Positions 16,197 through 26,486 of a DNA stretch of 64,000 bases are shown one piece after another (the first letter of the stretch is position 1; each line of letters opens with the position of its first letter). The stretch spans positions 1,385,501 through 1,449,500 of the forward strand of contig NZ_CP029797.1 in NCBI RefSeq assembly GCF_003268595.1. Direction: 5' to 3'. The notes under the pieces were generated by a model. It saw only the letters and a program-made list of their open reading frames with translations, was not told where the DNA came from and did no database searches. The DNA comes from Paraliobacillus zengyii (GTDB taxonomy: Bacteria > Bacillota > Bacilli > Bacillales > Amphibacillaceae). The translations under genes were made by a program, and so were the position numbers.

Positions 16197-16643
16197 CTAA
16201 AAGTTGTTGTGAGGGAAAACGTGGGTTTTCATTTTGGCAATATCGCGCTCGTTGTTGACAGCTTTTCCCCAGATTAAGGTGTGATCCGCTTCCATCGTTG
16301 AAAACATTTTTAAAACTTCTACGTGTCTATCTTCGTTCTCTGCTTTCATAGAAGTTTGTTCATCTTTGATATGAGCAATATCTGCTTTCATAAGAGTTTG
16401 TTCTTCTTTGATAGCAGTAATATCAGCTTTCATAGAAGTTTGTTCATCTTTGATATGAGCAATATCTGCTTTCATAGAAGCTTGTTCTTCTTTGATATCA
16501 GCAATATCCGCTTTCATAAGAATTTGTTCTTCTTTGATAGCAGTAATATCAGCTTTCATTTCCTTTTGTTCTTTACTCATCGCTCCAACCATGGTAATTA
16601 GCTGGCCAAGCATGTTCTCCATGCGATCAAATCGTTCTTCCAT
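16197..16643 (-). CDS. Coiled-coil protein built from 14-residue repeats
   Basis: A 148-residue cytoplasmic protein. After an N-terminal helix (RFDRMENMLGQLITMVGAMS) it holds five copies of a 14-residue unit, consensus MKADIxxIKEEQxS, between about residues 29 and 98, ending in MKAENEDRH. Fourteen residues is exactly two heptads, so the repeats predict a continuous coiled coil. At the DNA level this is a 42-bp tandem repeat with variation between units. The C-terminus (MFSTMEADHTLIWGKAVNNE) is non-repetitive. ATG is preceded by GAGGAGGTGA. Function unknown; copy number may vary between strains. Confidence 0.7.
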   Translation of the reverse strand: MEERFDRMENMLGQLITMVGAMSKEQKEMKADITAIKEEQILMKADIADIKEEQASMKADIAHIKDEQTSMKADITAIKEEQTLMKADIAHIKDEQTSMKAENEDRHVEVLKMFSTMEADHTLIWGKAVNNERDIAKMKTHVFPHNNF

Positions 16644-16800
16644 TTCTTATTCACCTCCTCATTTCCTTTCAATTATATATCATTTCTCTACAATAATCGA
16701 TTAAAAAAGTATAACTTAATATAATTTTTATAGCACTCTTTTTGGTGGAAAATGCTTATCTAAGTAAAGCAAAGCTCTATTCTAAGCATCGTATTTGAGA

Positions 16801-16912
16801 GATAATCCGACGGAAGCAGGCGGTAATCCGGCGGAAGCAAGTGGTAATCCGGCGGAAGCGAGTGATAATCCGACGGAAGCAGGTGATAATCCGACGGAAG
16901 CATGCTAATAAG
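16801..16912. repeat. 21-bp tandem repeat array (locus B)
   Basis: Five 20-22-base units, consensus GATAATCCGACGGAAGCAGG, ending with TAATAAGG. Same family and same ending as the array at 5551-5660. The array sits between the coiled-coil gene's upstream region and the guaC terminator. Confidence 0.88.
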
Positions 16913-16922
16913 GAAGCTAAAA

Positions 16923-16961
16923 AACGGGAAAGAACTAACAAACTAGTTCTTTCCCGTTTAT
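16923..16961. terminator. Terminator of guaC
   Basis: AACGGGAAAGAACTA and TAGTTCTTTCCCGTT form a 15-bp perfect stem with a six-base loop just past the guaC stop codon; A-run before and T-run after allow termination in both directions. Confidence 0.85.
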
Positions 16962-16964
16962 GAT

Positions 16965-17948
16965 TTAATAAACTTTATCTCCGTTGAAGATTGAGTTTTT
17001 AACAACGACATAGTCGACATTGCGAATTGCTTCTAATTTTCGTCCACCTGAGTAGGAGATGGAGGATTGGAGGTCTTGCTCCATTTCATTTAATGTATCT
17101 TGAAGCGCTCCTTTGTATTCAACGTGCATTTTTTTACCTTCAACATTTTTCTTTTCGCCTTTTTGAAATTCAGAAGCGGAGCCAAAGTATTCTTTAAAAA
17201 GTTTCCCATCTTGTTCAACGATTTCTCCTGGTGATTCTTCGTGTCCAGCAAATAAAGAGCCAATCATGACCATAGATGCGCCGAATCGAACCGATTTTGC
17301 GATGTCACCGTGGGTTCTGATTCCACCATCTGCAATAATTGGTTTACTTGCAGCTTTCGAACACCAACGTAGTGCAGCTAACTGCCAACCACCAGTACCA
17401 AAGCCTGTTTTAATCTTAGTAATACATACTTTTCCTGGCCCGATACCAACTTTTGTTGCATCAGCACCTGCGTGTTCTAATTCTCTTACCGCTTCGGGAG
17501 TTCCGACATTTCCTGCAATAAGAAACGTTGTTGGCAAGTGCTTTTTAATGTGCTGAATCATTTCAATTACAGCATTTGAATGACCGTGTGCAATATCAAT
17601 TGTAATAAATTCAGGTATAAGTTTTGCTTGCGCTAATTGCTCGACAAAGTGATATTCTTCTTCTTTTACGCCGACACTAATCGAAGCGATTAATTTGCGT
17701 GTTTGCATATCCTTAATAAAAGCCGTGCGTTTGTCTGTTTCAAAACGATGCATAATATAGAAATAACCATTTTCGGCTAAATATAAAGCAATTTTTTCAT
17801 CAATAATTGTCTGCATGTTTGCAGGAACTACTGGTAATTTAAAGCGATAGCCACCTAATGTAACAGATGTATCACATTCAGATCTACTATTCACGACACA
17901 TTTTGCTGGAACTAATTGAATATCTTCGTAATCAAATACATTTTCCAT
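16965..17948 (-). CDS. guaC: GMP reductase
   Basis: About 327 residues. Converts GMP to IMP with NADPH and ammonia release, in cytoplasmic purine salvage. The IMPDH/GMPR barrel is clear: N-terminal [48 protein letters not shown], the catalytic-Cys loop [15 protein letters not shown] and [17 protein letters not shown], with the GMPR-specific [12 protein letters not shown] chose ATG at 17948 because AGAGGTG lies too close to the GTG at 17957. It has its own promoter with two PurR-box halves and its own terminator, so it is monocistronic. Confidence 0.93.
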   Translation of the reverse strand: MENVFDYEDIQLVPAKCVVNSRSECDTSVTLGGYRFKLPVVPANMQTIIDEKIALYLAENGYFYIMHRFETDKRTAFIKDMQTRKLIASISVGVKEEEYHFVEQLAQAKLIPEFITIDIAHGHSNAVIEMIQHIKKHLPTTFLIAGNVGTPEAVRELEHAGADATKVGIGPGKVCITKIKTGFGTGGWQLAALRWCSKAASKPIIADGGIRTHGDIAKSVRFGASMVMIGSLFAGHEESPGEIVEQDGKLFKEYFGSASEFQKGEKKNVEGKKMHVEYKGALQDTLNEMEQDLQSSISYSGGRKLEAIRNVDYVVVKNSIFNGDKVY

Positions 17949-17965
17949 TTTAAACACCTCTAAAT

Positions 17966-18040
17966 ACGAATATTAAATATAAGGTTAACAATAATCGTTC
18001 GCCCATTTGGTAATATACCTTATTTTTAACGTCATGTCAA
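17966..18040 (-). promoter_or_regulatory. guaC promoter with inverted PurR boxes
   Basis: On the minus strand: TTGACA (18040-18035), 17 bases, TATATT (18017-18012). Downstream of it are two inverted PurBox-like halves, CGAACGATTA (18001-17992) and TAATATTCGT (17975-17966), 16 bases apart. The orientation and spacing match PurR operators of the pur regulon. PurR control of guaC is known in B. subtilis. Confidence 0.75.
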
Positions 18041-18099
18041 AAGGAATTATTTAAAAATTAAATGATTTGATCACGAAGCACTATTTAAGCTGTCAAACG

Positions 18100-20529
18100 T
18101 TATTGTTTTTGTATTTTCCAAATTCCTGTAGCGTATTCTTGAATGGTTCGGTCGCTTGAGAATTTGCCAGAATGTGCGATGTTGATCAGTGTTTTTGAAA
18201 ACCATTTACTTGGATCGCGATAGTTGCGGTCAACTAGTTGTTGCGTTTCTACATAGCTATCGAAATCTTTTAAGATAAAATATGGATCATTGGTGGAAAG
18301 GAGGTGGTAATAAATATCGGTAAATTCGACGTTCCACCCGAATGCGCCACTTCTCAGTTGATCCATGATTTGTGTTATACGTTCATCATTTTGATAGATT
18401 TCATTTGGATTGTAGGAGCCATCTTGATAATAGCTAAAAACTTCCTCAGCCTGTAAGCCGAAAATGAATATATTAGAATCGCCAACTTGGTTCTTAATCT
18501 CAATATTTGCACCGTCTAATGTTCCGATAGTTAGGGCGCCATTCATCATCATCTTCATGTTTCCAGTTCCAGATGCTTCTTTCCCAGCTGTTGAAATTTG
18601 TTCACTCACGTCTGCTGCAGGAATGATCTTTTCCGCTAAACTGGTATTGTAATTTTCTAGAAAAACTACTTTAAGTCTATCTTTCACTCGAGGTTCATGG
18701 TTAACAACAGATGCAACGGTGTTGATAAGTTTAATTACTTCTTTTGCGAAATAATAACTTGGCGCTGCTTTTGCACCGAAAATAAATGTTCGTGGTGTGA
18801 TATCTAAGGCAGGGTTTTCTTTTATTTCATTATACAAATACATGACGTGAAAAATGCTGAGTAATTGACGTTTGTATTCATGTAGTCGTTTGATTTGCAC
18901 ATCAAAAATCGATTGATCATCTACTAAAATACCGGTTGTTTGGTGGATATATCCTGCTAAGTCTTGTTTATTCTTTTTCTTCACGTTTTCCAGTTTTGCT
19001 AGTAATGGTTGGTCTTTTGCATAACGAAGTAGGTGGGTCAATTCACGTGGCCTGCGTTCCCATCGCCTTCCAATTGTTTCTGAAATGAGATCTGATAAAC
19101 GTGGATTTGCCATTAGTAGCCAGCGACGATGCGTAATGCCGTTTGTTTTATTATTAAAGCGTTCCGGAAAAAGACTATAAAAGTTTTTCATTTCTTGTGT
19201 TTTTAAAATATCCGTATGCAATTTGGCAACACCATTCACACTAAAGCTGCCGATAATCGCAAGGTGTGCCATATGGATTTGATCATTTGCGATAATTGCC
19301 ATACCGGGTATCTCGTCGCGTAATGCAGGGTGATCGAACCATATTCCTTGGCAAAAGCGTTCATTAATTTCATCAATAATCATATAGAGGCGAGGTAGTA
19401 AACTTTGCATCATTGTGGTGGGCCATTTCTCCAATGCTTCGTGCATAATCGTGTGGTTCGTGTAGGCAAAAACAGCTGTTGTAATATGCCAAGCTTTATC
19501 CCAACTTAGCCCTTCTTCATCCATTAGTATCCGCATTAGTTCGGGTATTGCCAGACTTGGGTGGGTATCATTTATTTGTATCACCACTTTTTGAGGGAGG
19601 TGGGTCAGTGGTAGTCGGTTGTTTGTTTTATAGTCCGTTATGATTTTTTTAAGACTTGAGGCGACAAGAAAATATTGCTGTTTAATTCGTAATCTTTTGC
19701 CACTGTCGTTCGAATCATCGGGATATAACATGCCAGATATTTGCTCGATTGCGTGATTATGTTCTAATTCCTTATAATAGGAAGGTTTATCCTTATCCGT
19801 TATCGACTGATTTGCTGTGAGTATTGGTTCGGCATTCCATAAGCGTAGTGTATTGACGACCTTATTTTCATAACCAACTATCGGTACATCATATGGAACA
19901 GCTAATACTTTATCGGTATTTTCATATTTAAATTCAAGTGTTCCGTCGCTTTGTTCCAACATATGAACGGTACCGCCAAACTGTATTTCAAACGCTTCTT
20001 CGGCTTTTCTCGTTTCCCATGGATACGGATCTTTTAGCCAATAGTCTGGAAGTTCTGTTTGGTAGCCGTTAATAAATCGTTGCTCAAACATCCCATAGCG
20101 ATAGCGAATACCAAAGCCATGACCTGGATAGTGTAGGGTTGCCATCGAATCCAAAAAGCATGCAGCTAATCGTCCGAGTCCACCATTTCCTAAACCAGGA
20201 TCTTGTTCTTCTTTGTAAATAGTTTCAGGAGAAAAATCAAGAGCGATTAAAGCATTGTCACATATAGTTAACATACCTGTATTTAATAAATTACTTTTAA
20301 GTAAGCGTCCAATTAAAAATTCCATTGATAAATAATAAACTTGTTTTGGTTTCCTATGCGAATAGACTGCTTCCGTATGATGCCAATCTTTTGTTATTTC
20401 GTCGTTAACAATTGCACATATTACTGCATATATCTCATCCGGTGATGCTTCTTTGACTTTTTTCTTGTAAAGCTTTTTCAACTTATTTTTGATTAGCACA
20501 ATAAATTGATCGACGGTAGGTTTTGGCAA
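18100..20529 (-). CDS. glgP: Glycogen phosphorylase
   Basis: 809 residues, normal for bacterial glycogen phosphorylase (GT35). It releases glucose-1-phosphate from glycogen using phosphate and pyridoxal phosphate. Motifs include YYLSMEFLIGRLL near the start, GNGGLGRLAACF, the QPhis-type QIHMAHLAIIGS, RMKVVFL-like DRLKVVFLENYN and the PLP-lysine region GTGNMKMMMNGALTIGTLDG. TTG start preceded by AAAGGAGG. Last gene of the glg operon, 34 bases after glgA. No terminator is obvious before the guaC promoter. Confidence 0.95.
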   Translation of the reverse strand: MPKPTVDQFIVLIKNKLKKLYKKKVKEASPDEIYAVICAIVNDEITKDWHHTEAVYSHRKPKQVYYLSMEFLIGRLLKSNLLNTGMLTICDNALIALDFSPETIYKEEQDPGLGNGGLGRLAACFLDSMATLHYPGHGFGIRYRYGMFEQRFINGYQTELPDYWLKDPYPWETRKAEEAFEIQFGGTVHMLEQSDGTLEFKYENTDKVLAVPYDVPIVGYENKVVNTLRLWNAEPILTANQSITDKDKPSYYKELEHNHAIEQISGMLYPDDSNDSGKRLRIKQQYFLVASSLKKIITDYKTNNRLPLTHLPQKVVIQINDTHPSLAIPELMRILMDEEGLSWDKAWHITTAVFAYTNHTIMHEALEKWPTTMMQSLLPRLYMIIDEINERFCQGIWFDHPALRDEIPGMAIIANDQIHMAHLAIIGSFSVNGVAKLHTDILKTQEMKNFYSLFPERFNNKTNGITHRRWLLMANPRLSDLISETIGRRWERRPRELTHLLRYAKDQPLLAKLENVKKKNKQDLAGYIHQTTGILVDDQSIFDVQIKRLHEYKRQLLSIFHVMYLYNEIKENPALDITPRTFIFGAKAAPSYYFAKEVIKLINTVASVVNHEPRVKDRLKVVFLENYNTSLAEKIIPAADVSEQISTAGKEASGTGNMKMMMNGALTIGTLDGANIEIKNQVGDSNIFIFGLQAEEVFSYYQDGSYNPNEIYQNDERITQIMDQLRSGAFGWNVEFTDIYYHLLSTNDPYFILKDFDSYVETQQLVDRNYRDPSKWFSKTLINIAHSGKFSSDRTIQEYATGIWKIQKQ

Positions 20530-20563
20530 TGGTTAAACGCCTCCTTTTTTAAAAACGAAATCG

Positions 20564-21988
20564 TTACGTATCCTCAACTAACGTTTGATATAGATCAGCA
20601 TATGCATGACTGGAATCTGTCCAGCCAAATTGACTTTTGTTACTGTTTTTTAGTAAGGAAGCCCATTGATCTGGATCAAGATAGATATCTAAGGAATAGC
20701 GCAAGACGTCTAACAATTCGTGTGCATTATAATTGGAGAAACTAAATCCGTTTCCAGCTCTTGTTATTTCATTATAAGCCGTTACGGTATCTTTTAAGCC
20801 TCCCGTTTCTCTTACAATGGGAATAGATTTATATTGCAAGGCGATCAGTTGAGACAAGCCACATGGTTCGAACAAAGAAGGCATGACAAAAAAATCACTT
20901 GCAGCATAGAGTTGTCGTGCTAAGCCTTCATCAAAGCTTAAATAGGACACTAATTTATCTTTATTCCTTTCTGCAGCATGGTAGAAATAGTTTTCGAATG
21001 AATAATCTCCAGTGCCTAATAAGACAAATTGCACATTTTCTTGTAAAAATGTATCAATGATCGCCTCGACTAAATGAAGCCCCTTTTGTTCGACTAATCT
21101 GGTGACCATAATATATAATGGTATTTCCTCATCAATCGGGAGGCCTAATTTTTCCTGGATGTATTTTTTATTCTTTTTTTTCTTTAGTCGTGAATACGCA
21201 TAATTGTAGGGAAGGTGCGGGTCGGTCATTGGATCATATTCATTTAAGTCAATGCCATTAATAATACCAACTAAATCGTTATGACGATCATTCAAAAGTG
21301 GATAGAGTCCTTCTCCGTAATATGGTGTTTTAATTTCGTCGGCATAGCTCGGGCTTACGGTCGTAATTTTATCAGCATGAAAAAGGCCAGCTTTCATGCA
21401 ATTTATTAGACCATTCCATTCCAATCCACTAATATGATCAGCTGGTAAATTGAATAGATCGTTGTAGGCATCGATTTGCATGATACCTTGATACTTAATA
21501 TTGTGGATCGTGAAGACAGTCTTTATGTCCTTAATGGGTTGCTGGATTTTTGCGAATGCTAGTGCTAAACCTGCTTGCCAGTCATGGGCGTGAAGAATGG
21601 TGGGCTGGAATTCTAGTTTTGGAATCGCGTCGATTACAGCTTGACAGAAAAAAACAAAGCGTTCCCCATCGTCATAATATCCATAGACACCTTTACGGGT
21701 AAAGTAGTAGTCGTTTCCAATGAAATAATAGACGATATCTTGGTGGGTTAATTTATAGAGACTTGCCTCCTGATCACGCCAACCAACTGGTACAAAAACA
21801 GAGGCAACTTCTTCTAATTCATCCTGCCACTTATCGATAACTTCTTGATAAAGTGGCAGGATAACGCACACGTTTATGTTTTTATTTTGATTGAGCGCCT
21901 GTGGCAAGGAGCCAACCACATCTGCTAAACCGCCTGTTTTCACAAAAGGGGTACACTCAGAAGCAACAAATAAAATATCATGAACCAT
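20564..21988 (-). CDS. glgA: Glycogen synthase (ADP-glucose)
   Basis: 474 residues, GT5 retaining transferase that adds glucose from ADP-glucose to glycogen. The N-terminal ADP-glucose site KTGGLADVVGSLPQAL is intact, as are LHAHDWQAGLAL, ITTVSPSYADEI, INGIDLNEYDP and the C-terminal catalytic region PSLFEPCGLSQLIALQY. Cytoplasmic. It follows glgD by 23 bases in the operon. Length and motifs match GlgA of Bacilli. Confidence 0.95.
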   Translation of the reverse strand: MVHDILFVASECTPFVKTGGLADVVGSLPQALNQNKNINVCVILPLYQEVIDKWQDELEEVASVFVPVGWRDQEASLYKLTHQDIVYYFIGNDYYFTRKGVYGYYDDGERFVFFCQAVIDAIPKLEFQPTILHAHDWQAGLALAFAKIQQPIKDIKTVFTIHNIKYQGIMQIDAYNDLFNLPADHISGLEWNGLINCMKAGLFHADKITTVSPSYADEIKTPYYGEGLYPLLNDRHNDLVGIINGIDLNEYDPMTDPHLPYNYAYSRLKKKKNKKYIQEKLGLPIDEEIPLYIMVTRLVEQKGLHLVEAIIDTFLQENVQFVLLGTGDYSFENYFYHAAERNKDKLVSYLSFDEGLARQLYAASDFFVMPSLFEPCGLSQLIALQYKSIPIVRETGGLKDTVTAYNEITRAGNGFSFSNYNAHELLDVLRYSLDIYLDPDQWASLLKNSNKSQFGWTDSSHAYADLYQTLVEDT

Positions 21989-22011
21989 TCGTTCGTGCTC
22001 CTTTCCAAATT

Positions 22012-23118
22012 TTAAACTTTTCTTCTCTTTGCGATCACGAAAGGTTGTTCTTTGGCGCCGTGAAGTGCTTGATCATTTGTTATCGTTACATCTTTATCTA
22101 AAATCACATTTTCCAAGTGGGCACCATCTTCAATGATGCAACGTTGCATAATGATAGAATTCTTAATCACGGCTCGTGCGTTAACTTTGACACCGCGAAA
22201 TAAAATACTGTTAGCTACTTCTCCATTAATCTCACAACCGGTTGCAATTAAAGAATTTGTGACGTCTGCTTGATCATGGTACGTTGTTGGTGCCTGATTC
22301 CCAACCTTAGTCAATACATGTTCCCCAGTAAAAAATAATTTTTTATAGGCTTTATCATCAAGTAAAGCCATATTATTTCGATAATAACTCGATACAGAGT
22401 TAACAATTGCACTGTAACCATCATATTGATAAGACTGTATGTGTAGTCGATCTAAATTTGCTTTTATCCCATCCAAAAAGAAATGACCTTTGTAATGGGC
22501 AATACATTCATCAACCAGTTGGAGTAAGAGATCCCTGTGTAGGACATAAACCCCAGTGAAAACACAAGGGTTCTTGCTATCATTTGAAAGACCTGTTACC
22601 CATGCATCCGCATCTTTGTCTACCTTCATGCAAGCTCCATGTTCTGGGAGCAAATTTTCGTAAGTTGTTGTTAAAAGTGTTACATCTGCTTTTCTTTCAA
22701 GGTGGAACTGGAAAAGATCATGATAAACTGTATTTGAAATGAATTGACTTCCACTTATTAAGACATAGTCTGATTTCCCACGTTTAAAATAATCGATGTT
22801 GTTGTGGAAATGTTTTAAATCTCCTTTAGAAATATCGGTCGGATCGTTCCAATCTGGTGGGAGTATAAATAGACCGCCATGTCGTCTATCTAAGTCCCAA
22901 TCTGCTCCAGACCCAAGATGGTCCATAAGGGAGCGGTATTTACTTCTAGCAAAAACGGCAACTTCTTGAATGTTGGAGCGGACCATATTAGATAAAGTGA
23001 AATCAATTAAGCGGTAACGTCCAGCGAACGGTACAGAAGCCCCACTGCGAAAATAGGTTAATTCATCTAAGAAATCTTGTTCATGCTCTAAATTAATTAA
23101 ACCCATCATTGTGTCCAT
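22012..23118 (-). CDS. glgD: Glucose-1-phosphate adenylyltransferase, regulatory-type subunit GlgD
   Basis: About 368 residues, related to GlgC but with a degenerate pyrophosphorylase site: the GlgC signature GGxGxRL is missing at the N-terminus, while SGASVPFAGRYRLIDFTLSN is kept. In Bacilli GlgD forms a complex with GlgC and stimulates it. Left-handed beta-helix repeats make up the C-terminus (CEINGEVANSILFRGVKVNA). I chose ATG at 23118, seven bases after GAGGAGG, over the GTG at 23127. The gene lies directly after glgC. Confidence 0.92.
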   Translation of the reverse strand: MDTMMGLINLEHEQDFLDELTYFRSGASVPFAGRYRLIDFTLSNMVRSNIQEVAVFARSKYRSLMDHLGSGADWDLDRRHGGLFILPPDWNDPTDISKGDLKHFHNNIDYFKRGKSDYVLISGSQFISNTVYHDLFQFHLERKADVTLLTTTYENLLPEHGACMKVDKDADAWVTGLSNDSKNPCVFTGVYVLHRDLLLQLVDECIAHYKGHFFLDGIKANLDRLHIQSYQYDGYSAIVNSVSSYYRNNMALLDDKAYKKLFFTGEHVLTKVGNQAPTTYHDQADVTNSLIATGCEINGEVANSILFRGVKVNARAVIKNSIIMQRCIIEDGAHLENVILDKDVTITNDQALHGAKEQPFVIAKRRKV

Positions 23119-23131
23119 TCTATGCACCTCC

Positions 23132-24265
23132 TCACATTGCTTTTATCTTTTCATTTGATAGCACAATTGGTTCTTCGTCTGGATTTGAAATGATTTTCGT
23201 TCCAGCAGGGATGGAGACATTTTCTTGAACTATCACACGTTCTAGTTGGACATTTTCCCCAATACGAACACCTGGAAGAATGATTGCTTGGCGAATAACC
23301 GCTCCCGCATCGATGACAACATTCTCAAACAAAACGGATTCTTCAACAGTTCCAGCCACTATGCAGCCATTATTTACGAGGGAGCGTCGAATAAGTGCAT
23401 GCTCGTGAATAAGTTGTGGTGGAAATTGCGAATCATGGGAATAGATTGACCAGTCTTTATTACTTAATAACTGTGCTAAATCCTTATCAAACAAGTCCAT
23501 ATGTGCTTCCCAATAACTTTGAATGGTACCAACATCTTTCCAATAGCCTTCAAAACGGTAGGCACAAAGATAGCGATCATCGGCGAGCATTGTTGGTAAG
23601 ATATTCTTGCCGAAGTCATGTTCAGAATCTTCTATTTTTGCATCTTGCAGAAGGTATTCTTTTAAGACTTTCCAATTAAAAATATAGATTCCCATTGATG
23701 CCAGATTACTAGTTGCATGGACTGGTTTTTCGTCAAACTGATAGATTCGTAAATCATCTGTTGTATTCAGTATGCCAAATCGATAGGTTTCTTTCCATGG
23801 GACTTCAAGAACGGAAATGGTCACATCTGCCTCGTTCTCTTTGTGGTGCTGTAATAATTTATCATAATCCATATGGTAAATGTGGTCACCAGAGATGACG
23901 AGTAGATACTCAGGATCATAGCCTTCAATATAATTAATATTCTTGGTAATTGCATCGGCAGTGCCAAGGTACCAGTTCCCACCATTGTTCTCGATAAAAG
24001 GGGAAAGGGTTGTTAATCCATCATGCATCCGGTCTAAATCCCACGGTTTTCCCACACCGATATGCTTATGAAGTTCAAGTGGAGAATACTGGGTAAGTAC
24101 CCCAACTGTATGCATATGGGAGTTTAAGCAATTGCTTAAAGCAAAGTCGATAATGCGATATCTTCCACCAAAAGGAACAGCGGGTTTTGCAAGATTCTTC
24201 GTTAATAATCCTAATCGCTTTCCAACACCACCCGCTAGTAGCATAGTCACACATTCTTTTTTCAT
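23132..24265 (-). CDS. glgC: Glucose-1-phosphate adenylyltransferase catalytic subunit
   Basis: About 377 residues. Makes ADP-glucose from glucose-1-phosphate and ATP, the committed step of glycogen synthesis. The nucleotide-binding loop [20 protein letters not shown] and [19 protein letters not shown] are complete, as is the substrate segment [17 protein letters not shown] at 24265 has GGAGGT nine bases upstream; a TTG two codons earlier overlaps the glgB stop and is less likely. The C-terminal beta-helix ([18 protein letters not shown]) is typical. Confidence 0.95.
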   Translation of the reverse strand: MKKECVTMLLAGGVGKRLGLLTKNLAKPAVPFGGRYRIIDFALSNCLNSHMHTVGVLTQYSPLELHKHIGVGKPWDLDRMHDGLTTLSPFIENNGGNWYLGTADAITKNINYIEGYDPEYLLVISGDHIYHMDYDKLLQHHKENEADVTISVLEVPWKETYRFGILNTTDDLRIYQFDEKPVHATSNLASMGIYIFNWKVLKEYLLQDAKIEDSEHDFGKNILPTMLADDRYLCAYRFEGYWKDVGTIQSYWEAHMDLFDKDLAQLLSNKDWSIYSHDSQFPPQLIHEHALIRRSLVNNGCIVAGTVEESVLFENVVIDAGAVIRQAIILPGVRIGENVQLERVIVQENVSIPAGTKIISNPDEEPIVLSNEKIKAM

Positions 24266-24267
24266 GG

Positions 24268-26181
24268 TCAATCTACCTCCAAAGATAAGACCTGATAGTT
24301 TTTAAAAACAGAGATGGCTAAAGGCGAAACTTTTACTTTAATATGGTTTGCACAGCCATGCCATTCTGTTGGGAAACTGTCGTGTAAGTCTGTATTACAT
24401 TGATTTGAACCACCATAAATAGAGGAGTCAGAATTAAATATTTCTTGGTATTTTCCTGGTTCTGTAACGCCAATTTTGTAATCGTAGTAAACGTGTGGTG
24501 TGAAATTGCATAGGATATAAACAGCTTCGGAATGCTTATCACTTTTTCGCTTAAACGCAATGATACTTTGATCAACGTTATCTGCATCAATCCATTCAAA
24601 ACCTTTTGGGTCATGGTCTAGTTTAAAAAGGGCAGGTGTCTTACGATAGAAATGATTGAGTGCTTTTACATAGTCAAGTAATTGGGCATGAAGCGGGTAT
24701 TCTAACAGTAACCAATCGAGCTCATGTTGGTCTCGCCATTCGATATACTGACCAAATTCGCCCCCCATAAAGAGTAACTTTTTACCTGGATGTACCATCA
24801 TAAAGCCGTAAAGTAATCGTAGGTTAGCAAATTGTTGCCACCTATCACCTGGCATTTTGTTTAACAAGGAACGCTTTCCGTGGACAACTTCATCATGTGA
24901 AAGTGGTAGGACAAAGTTTTCACTGTACATATACATAAATGAAAATGTTAGAAGATTATGGTGCCATTTCCGATAAACAGGATCATATTCCATATAGGTA
25001 AGGAAATCGTTCATCCATCCCATATCCCATTTGAAATTAAAACCAAGACCACCAAGATAGGTAGGTTTGCTAATACCAGGAAGGTCTGAGCTATCTTCCG
25101 CCATCATTAATACATTTGGGAAAAACTTAAAGACAACTTCATTCAATTTCTTTAGGAACGCAAGCGCTTCTAAATTTTCATCGCCTCCAAAACTATTCTT
25201 CAGCTTTTCTTCCTCATCTTGCCGATCAAAATTTAAAAAAACCATACTAGCAACCGCATCAATTCTAAGTCCATCGATGTGATACGTGTCTAACCAAAAA
25301 ATTGCATTTGAGATAAGAAAACTTTGTACTTCTGGTCGACCAAAATCAAAGGTAAGCGTACCCCATGATTTTTTTTCTGCCTTACTTGTATCACTGTATT
25401 CGTATAAAGCCTCTCCATCAAATTGCCTTAGTCCATGGGCATCTTTACAAAAATGGCCAGGTACCCAGTCCATGATCACACCAATATTGTTTTGATGGCA
25501 CTGATCAACGAAATATTTGAAATCATTTGGGCTGCCGAAACGACTTGTCACCGCATAGTAGCCAGTAATTTGATAGCCCCATGATAAATCAAATGGATGT
25601 TCTGCAAGAGGTAGTAATTCAATATGTGTATAACCAAGATCTTTTATATACGGAATCAATTGTTCGGCTATTTCTTGATAAGAATAAAGGCTACCATCTT
25701 CTTTTGTTCGCCACGAGCCGAGGTGCATCTCATAAATAAGAATTGGTTCACGATAGGAATAATACGTTTGTTTTTTCTGTTGCCACGCTGCATCATTCCA
25801 CATATACAGCTCAGAATTAGGTGTGATTGAAGCAGTGCGTGGTCGAACTTCAGCTTGTTGTGCATATGGATCTGCTTTTAATAAAATCGATCCATCTGAC
25901 GTTGTGATCTGGTATTTATAGCATACATTTGGCATGATTGTAGTGAAAAAGCCTATCCAAAGTCCTGCTGAATTAATCCGTTCTAACGGATAGTCATTAC
26001 CAGTCCAGTCGTTAAAATCGCCAACAACACTTAATGAAACGGCATGGGGTGCCCAGACAACGAAACGTAGTCCTTTTATATTGTTTTGTATTTTCTGGTG
26101 GCAACCGAGTAATTGATGACTATAATAGTTAGTGCCTTGATGAAATAAAAACACGTCTGAGTCAGATGTAAAAGTTGACAT
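24268..26181 (-). CDS. glgB: 1,4-alpha-glucan branching enzyme
   Basis: 637 residues, GH13 branching enzyme introducing alpha-1,6 links in glycogen. N-terminal CBM48 region ([20 protein letters not shown]), then catalytic motifs DWVPGHF, the nucleophile Asp in [11 protein letters not shown], the Glu in [12 protein letters not shown] and [10 protein letters not shown]. First gene of glgBCDAP; a GGGGGG ribosome-binding site precedes ATG. In B. subtilis the equivalent operon is sporulation-controlled, but I could not identify a sigma-E promoter here. Confidence 0.95.
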   Translation of the reverse strand: MSTFTSDSDVFLFHQGTNYYSHQLLGCHQKIQNNIKGLRFVVWAPHAVSLSVVGDFNDWTGNDYPLERINSAGLWIGFFTTIMPNVCYKYQITTSDGSILLKADPYAQQAEVRPRTASITPNSELYMWNDAAWQQKKQTYYSYREPILIYEMHLGSWRTKEDGSLYSYQEIAEQLIPYIKDLGYTHIELLPLAEHPFDLSWGYQITGYYAVTSRFGSPNDFKYFVDQCHQNNIGVIMDWVPGHFCKDAHGLRQFDGEALYEYSDTSKAEKKSWGTLTFDFGRPEVQSFLISNAIFWLDTYHIDGLRIDAVASMVFLNFDRQDEEEKLKNSFGGDENLEALAFLKKLNEVVFKFFPNVLMMAEDSSDLPGISKPTYLGGLGFNFKWDMGWMNDFLTYMEYDPVYRKWHHNLLTFSFMYMYSENFVLPLSHDEVVHGKRSLLNKMPGDRWQQFANLRLLYGFMMVHPGKKLLFMGGEFGQYIEWRDQHELDWLLLEYPLHAQLLDYVKALNHFYRKTPALFKLDHDPKGFEWIDADNVDQSIIAFKRKSDKHSEAVYILCNFTPHVYYDYKIGVTEPGKYQEIFNSDSSIYGGSNQCNTDLHDSFPTEWHGCANHIKVKVSPLAISVFKNYQVLSLEVD

Positions 26182-26227
26182 GGAACCCCCCTGGACACTC
26201 TTTTTTAGTGAAATGGTATAAGAGAAT

Positions 26228-26340
26228 GTTCAAAAAGGCCTCAAATGGTAAGCGGCACATCGCTTAATTGGCTCATTCTTCCAGTCATCAGAAACTTTGC
26301 CGCCTGACCTGCTAGCTTCTAATTTAAGGACTTTATGAAC
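26228..26340. repeat. Palindromic dispersed repeat element (copy 1, complete)
   Basis: A 113-base element whose ends are inverted repeats, GTTCAAAAAGGCCT at the left and AAGGACTTTATGAAC at the right. The internal stretch TTCTTCCAGTCATCAGAAA recurs with few changes at 32585-32603. It lies in the divergent gap between glgB and pulA. The rest of this 305-base gap shows no other clear signal. Confidence 0.65.
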
Positions 26341-26486
26341 ACACATTATAAAACAGAAATAATTTAGCTTGTGCTCGCATAATCATTTGCAGTGGAACAG
26401 TTCTCTTATTGTTAGATATACGTTTTTGATCGATGTTTTATAACCTAATTTGAGATTATCTAGTAAGTAGAAATGAGGACAAACAA

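Noticed and set aside
16323..16601. Plus-strand reading frames through the coiled-coil repeat gene
   Set aside because: They are the antisense shadow of the 42-bp repeat; the minus-strand gene has the ribosome-binding site and a coherent protein.
16801..16912. Repeat arrays considered as a CRISPR array
   Set aside because: Units are contiguous without unique spacers and no cas genes are present.
16795..16914. Open frame across the 21-bp repeats (peptide repeats DNPTEAG/GNPAEAS)
   Set aside because: Only a TTG with no ribosome-binding site; the second array reads different peptides and neither has coding signals.
17945..18060. Purine riboswitch upstream of guaC
   Set aside because: No aptamer-like helices are seen; a PurR operator explains the region.
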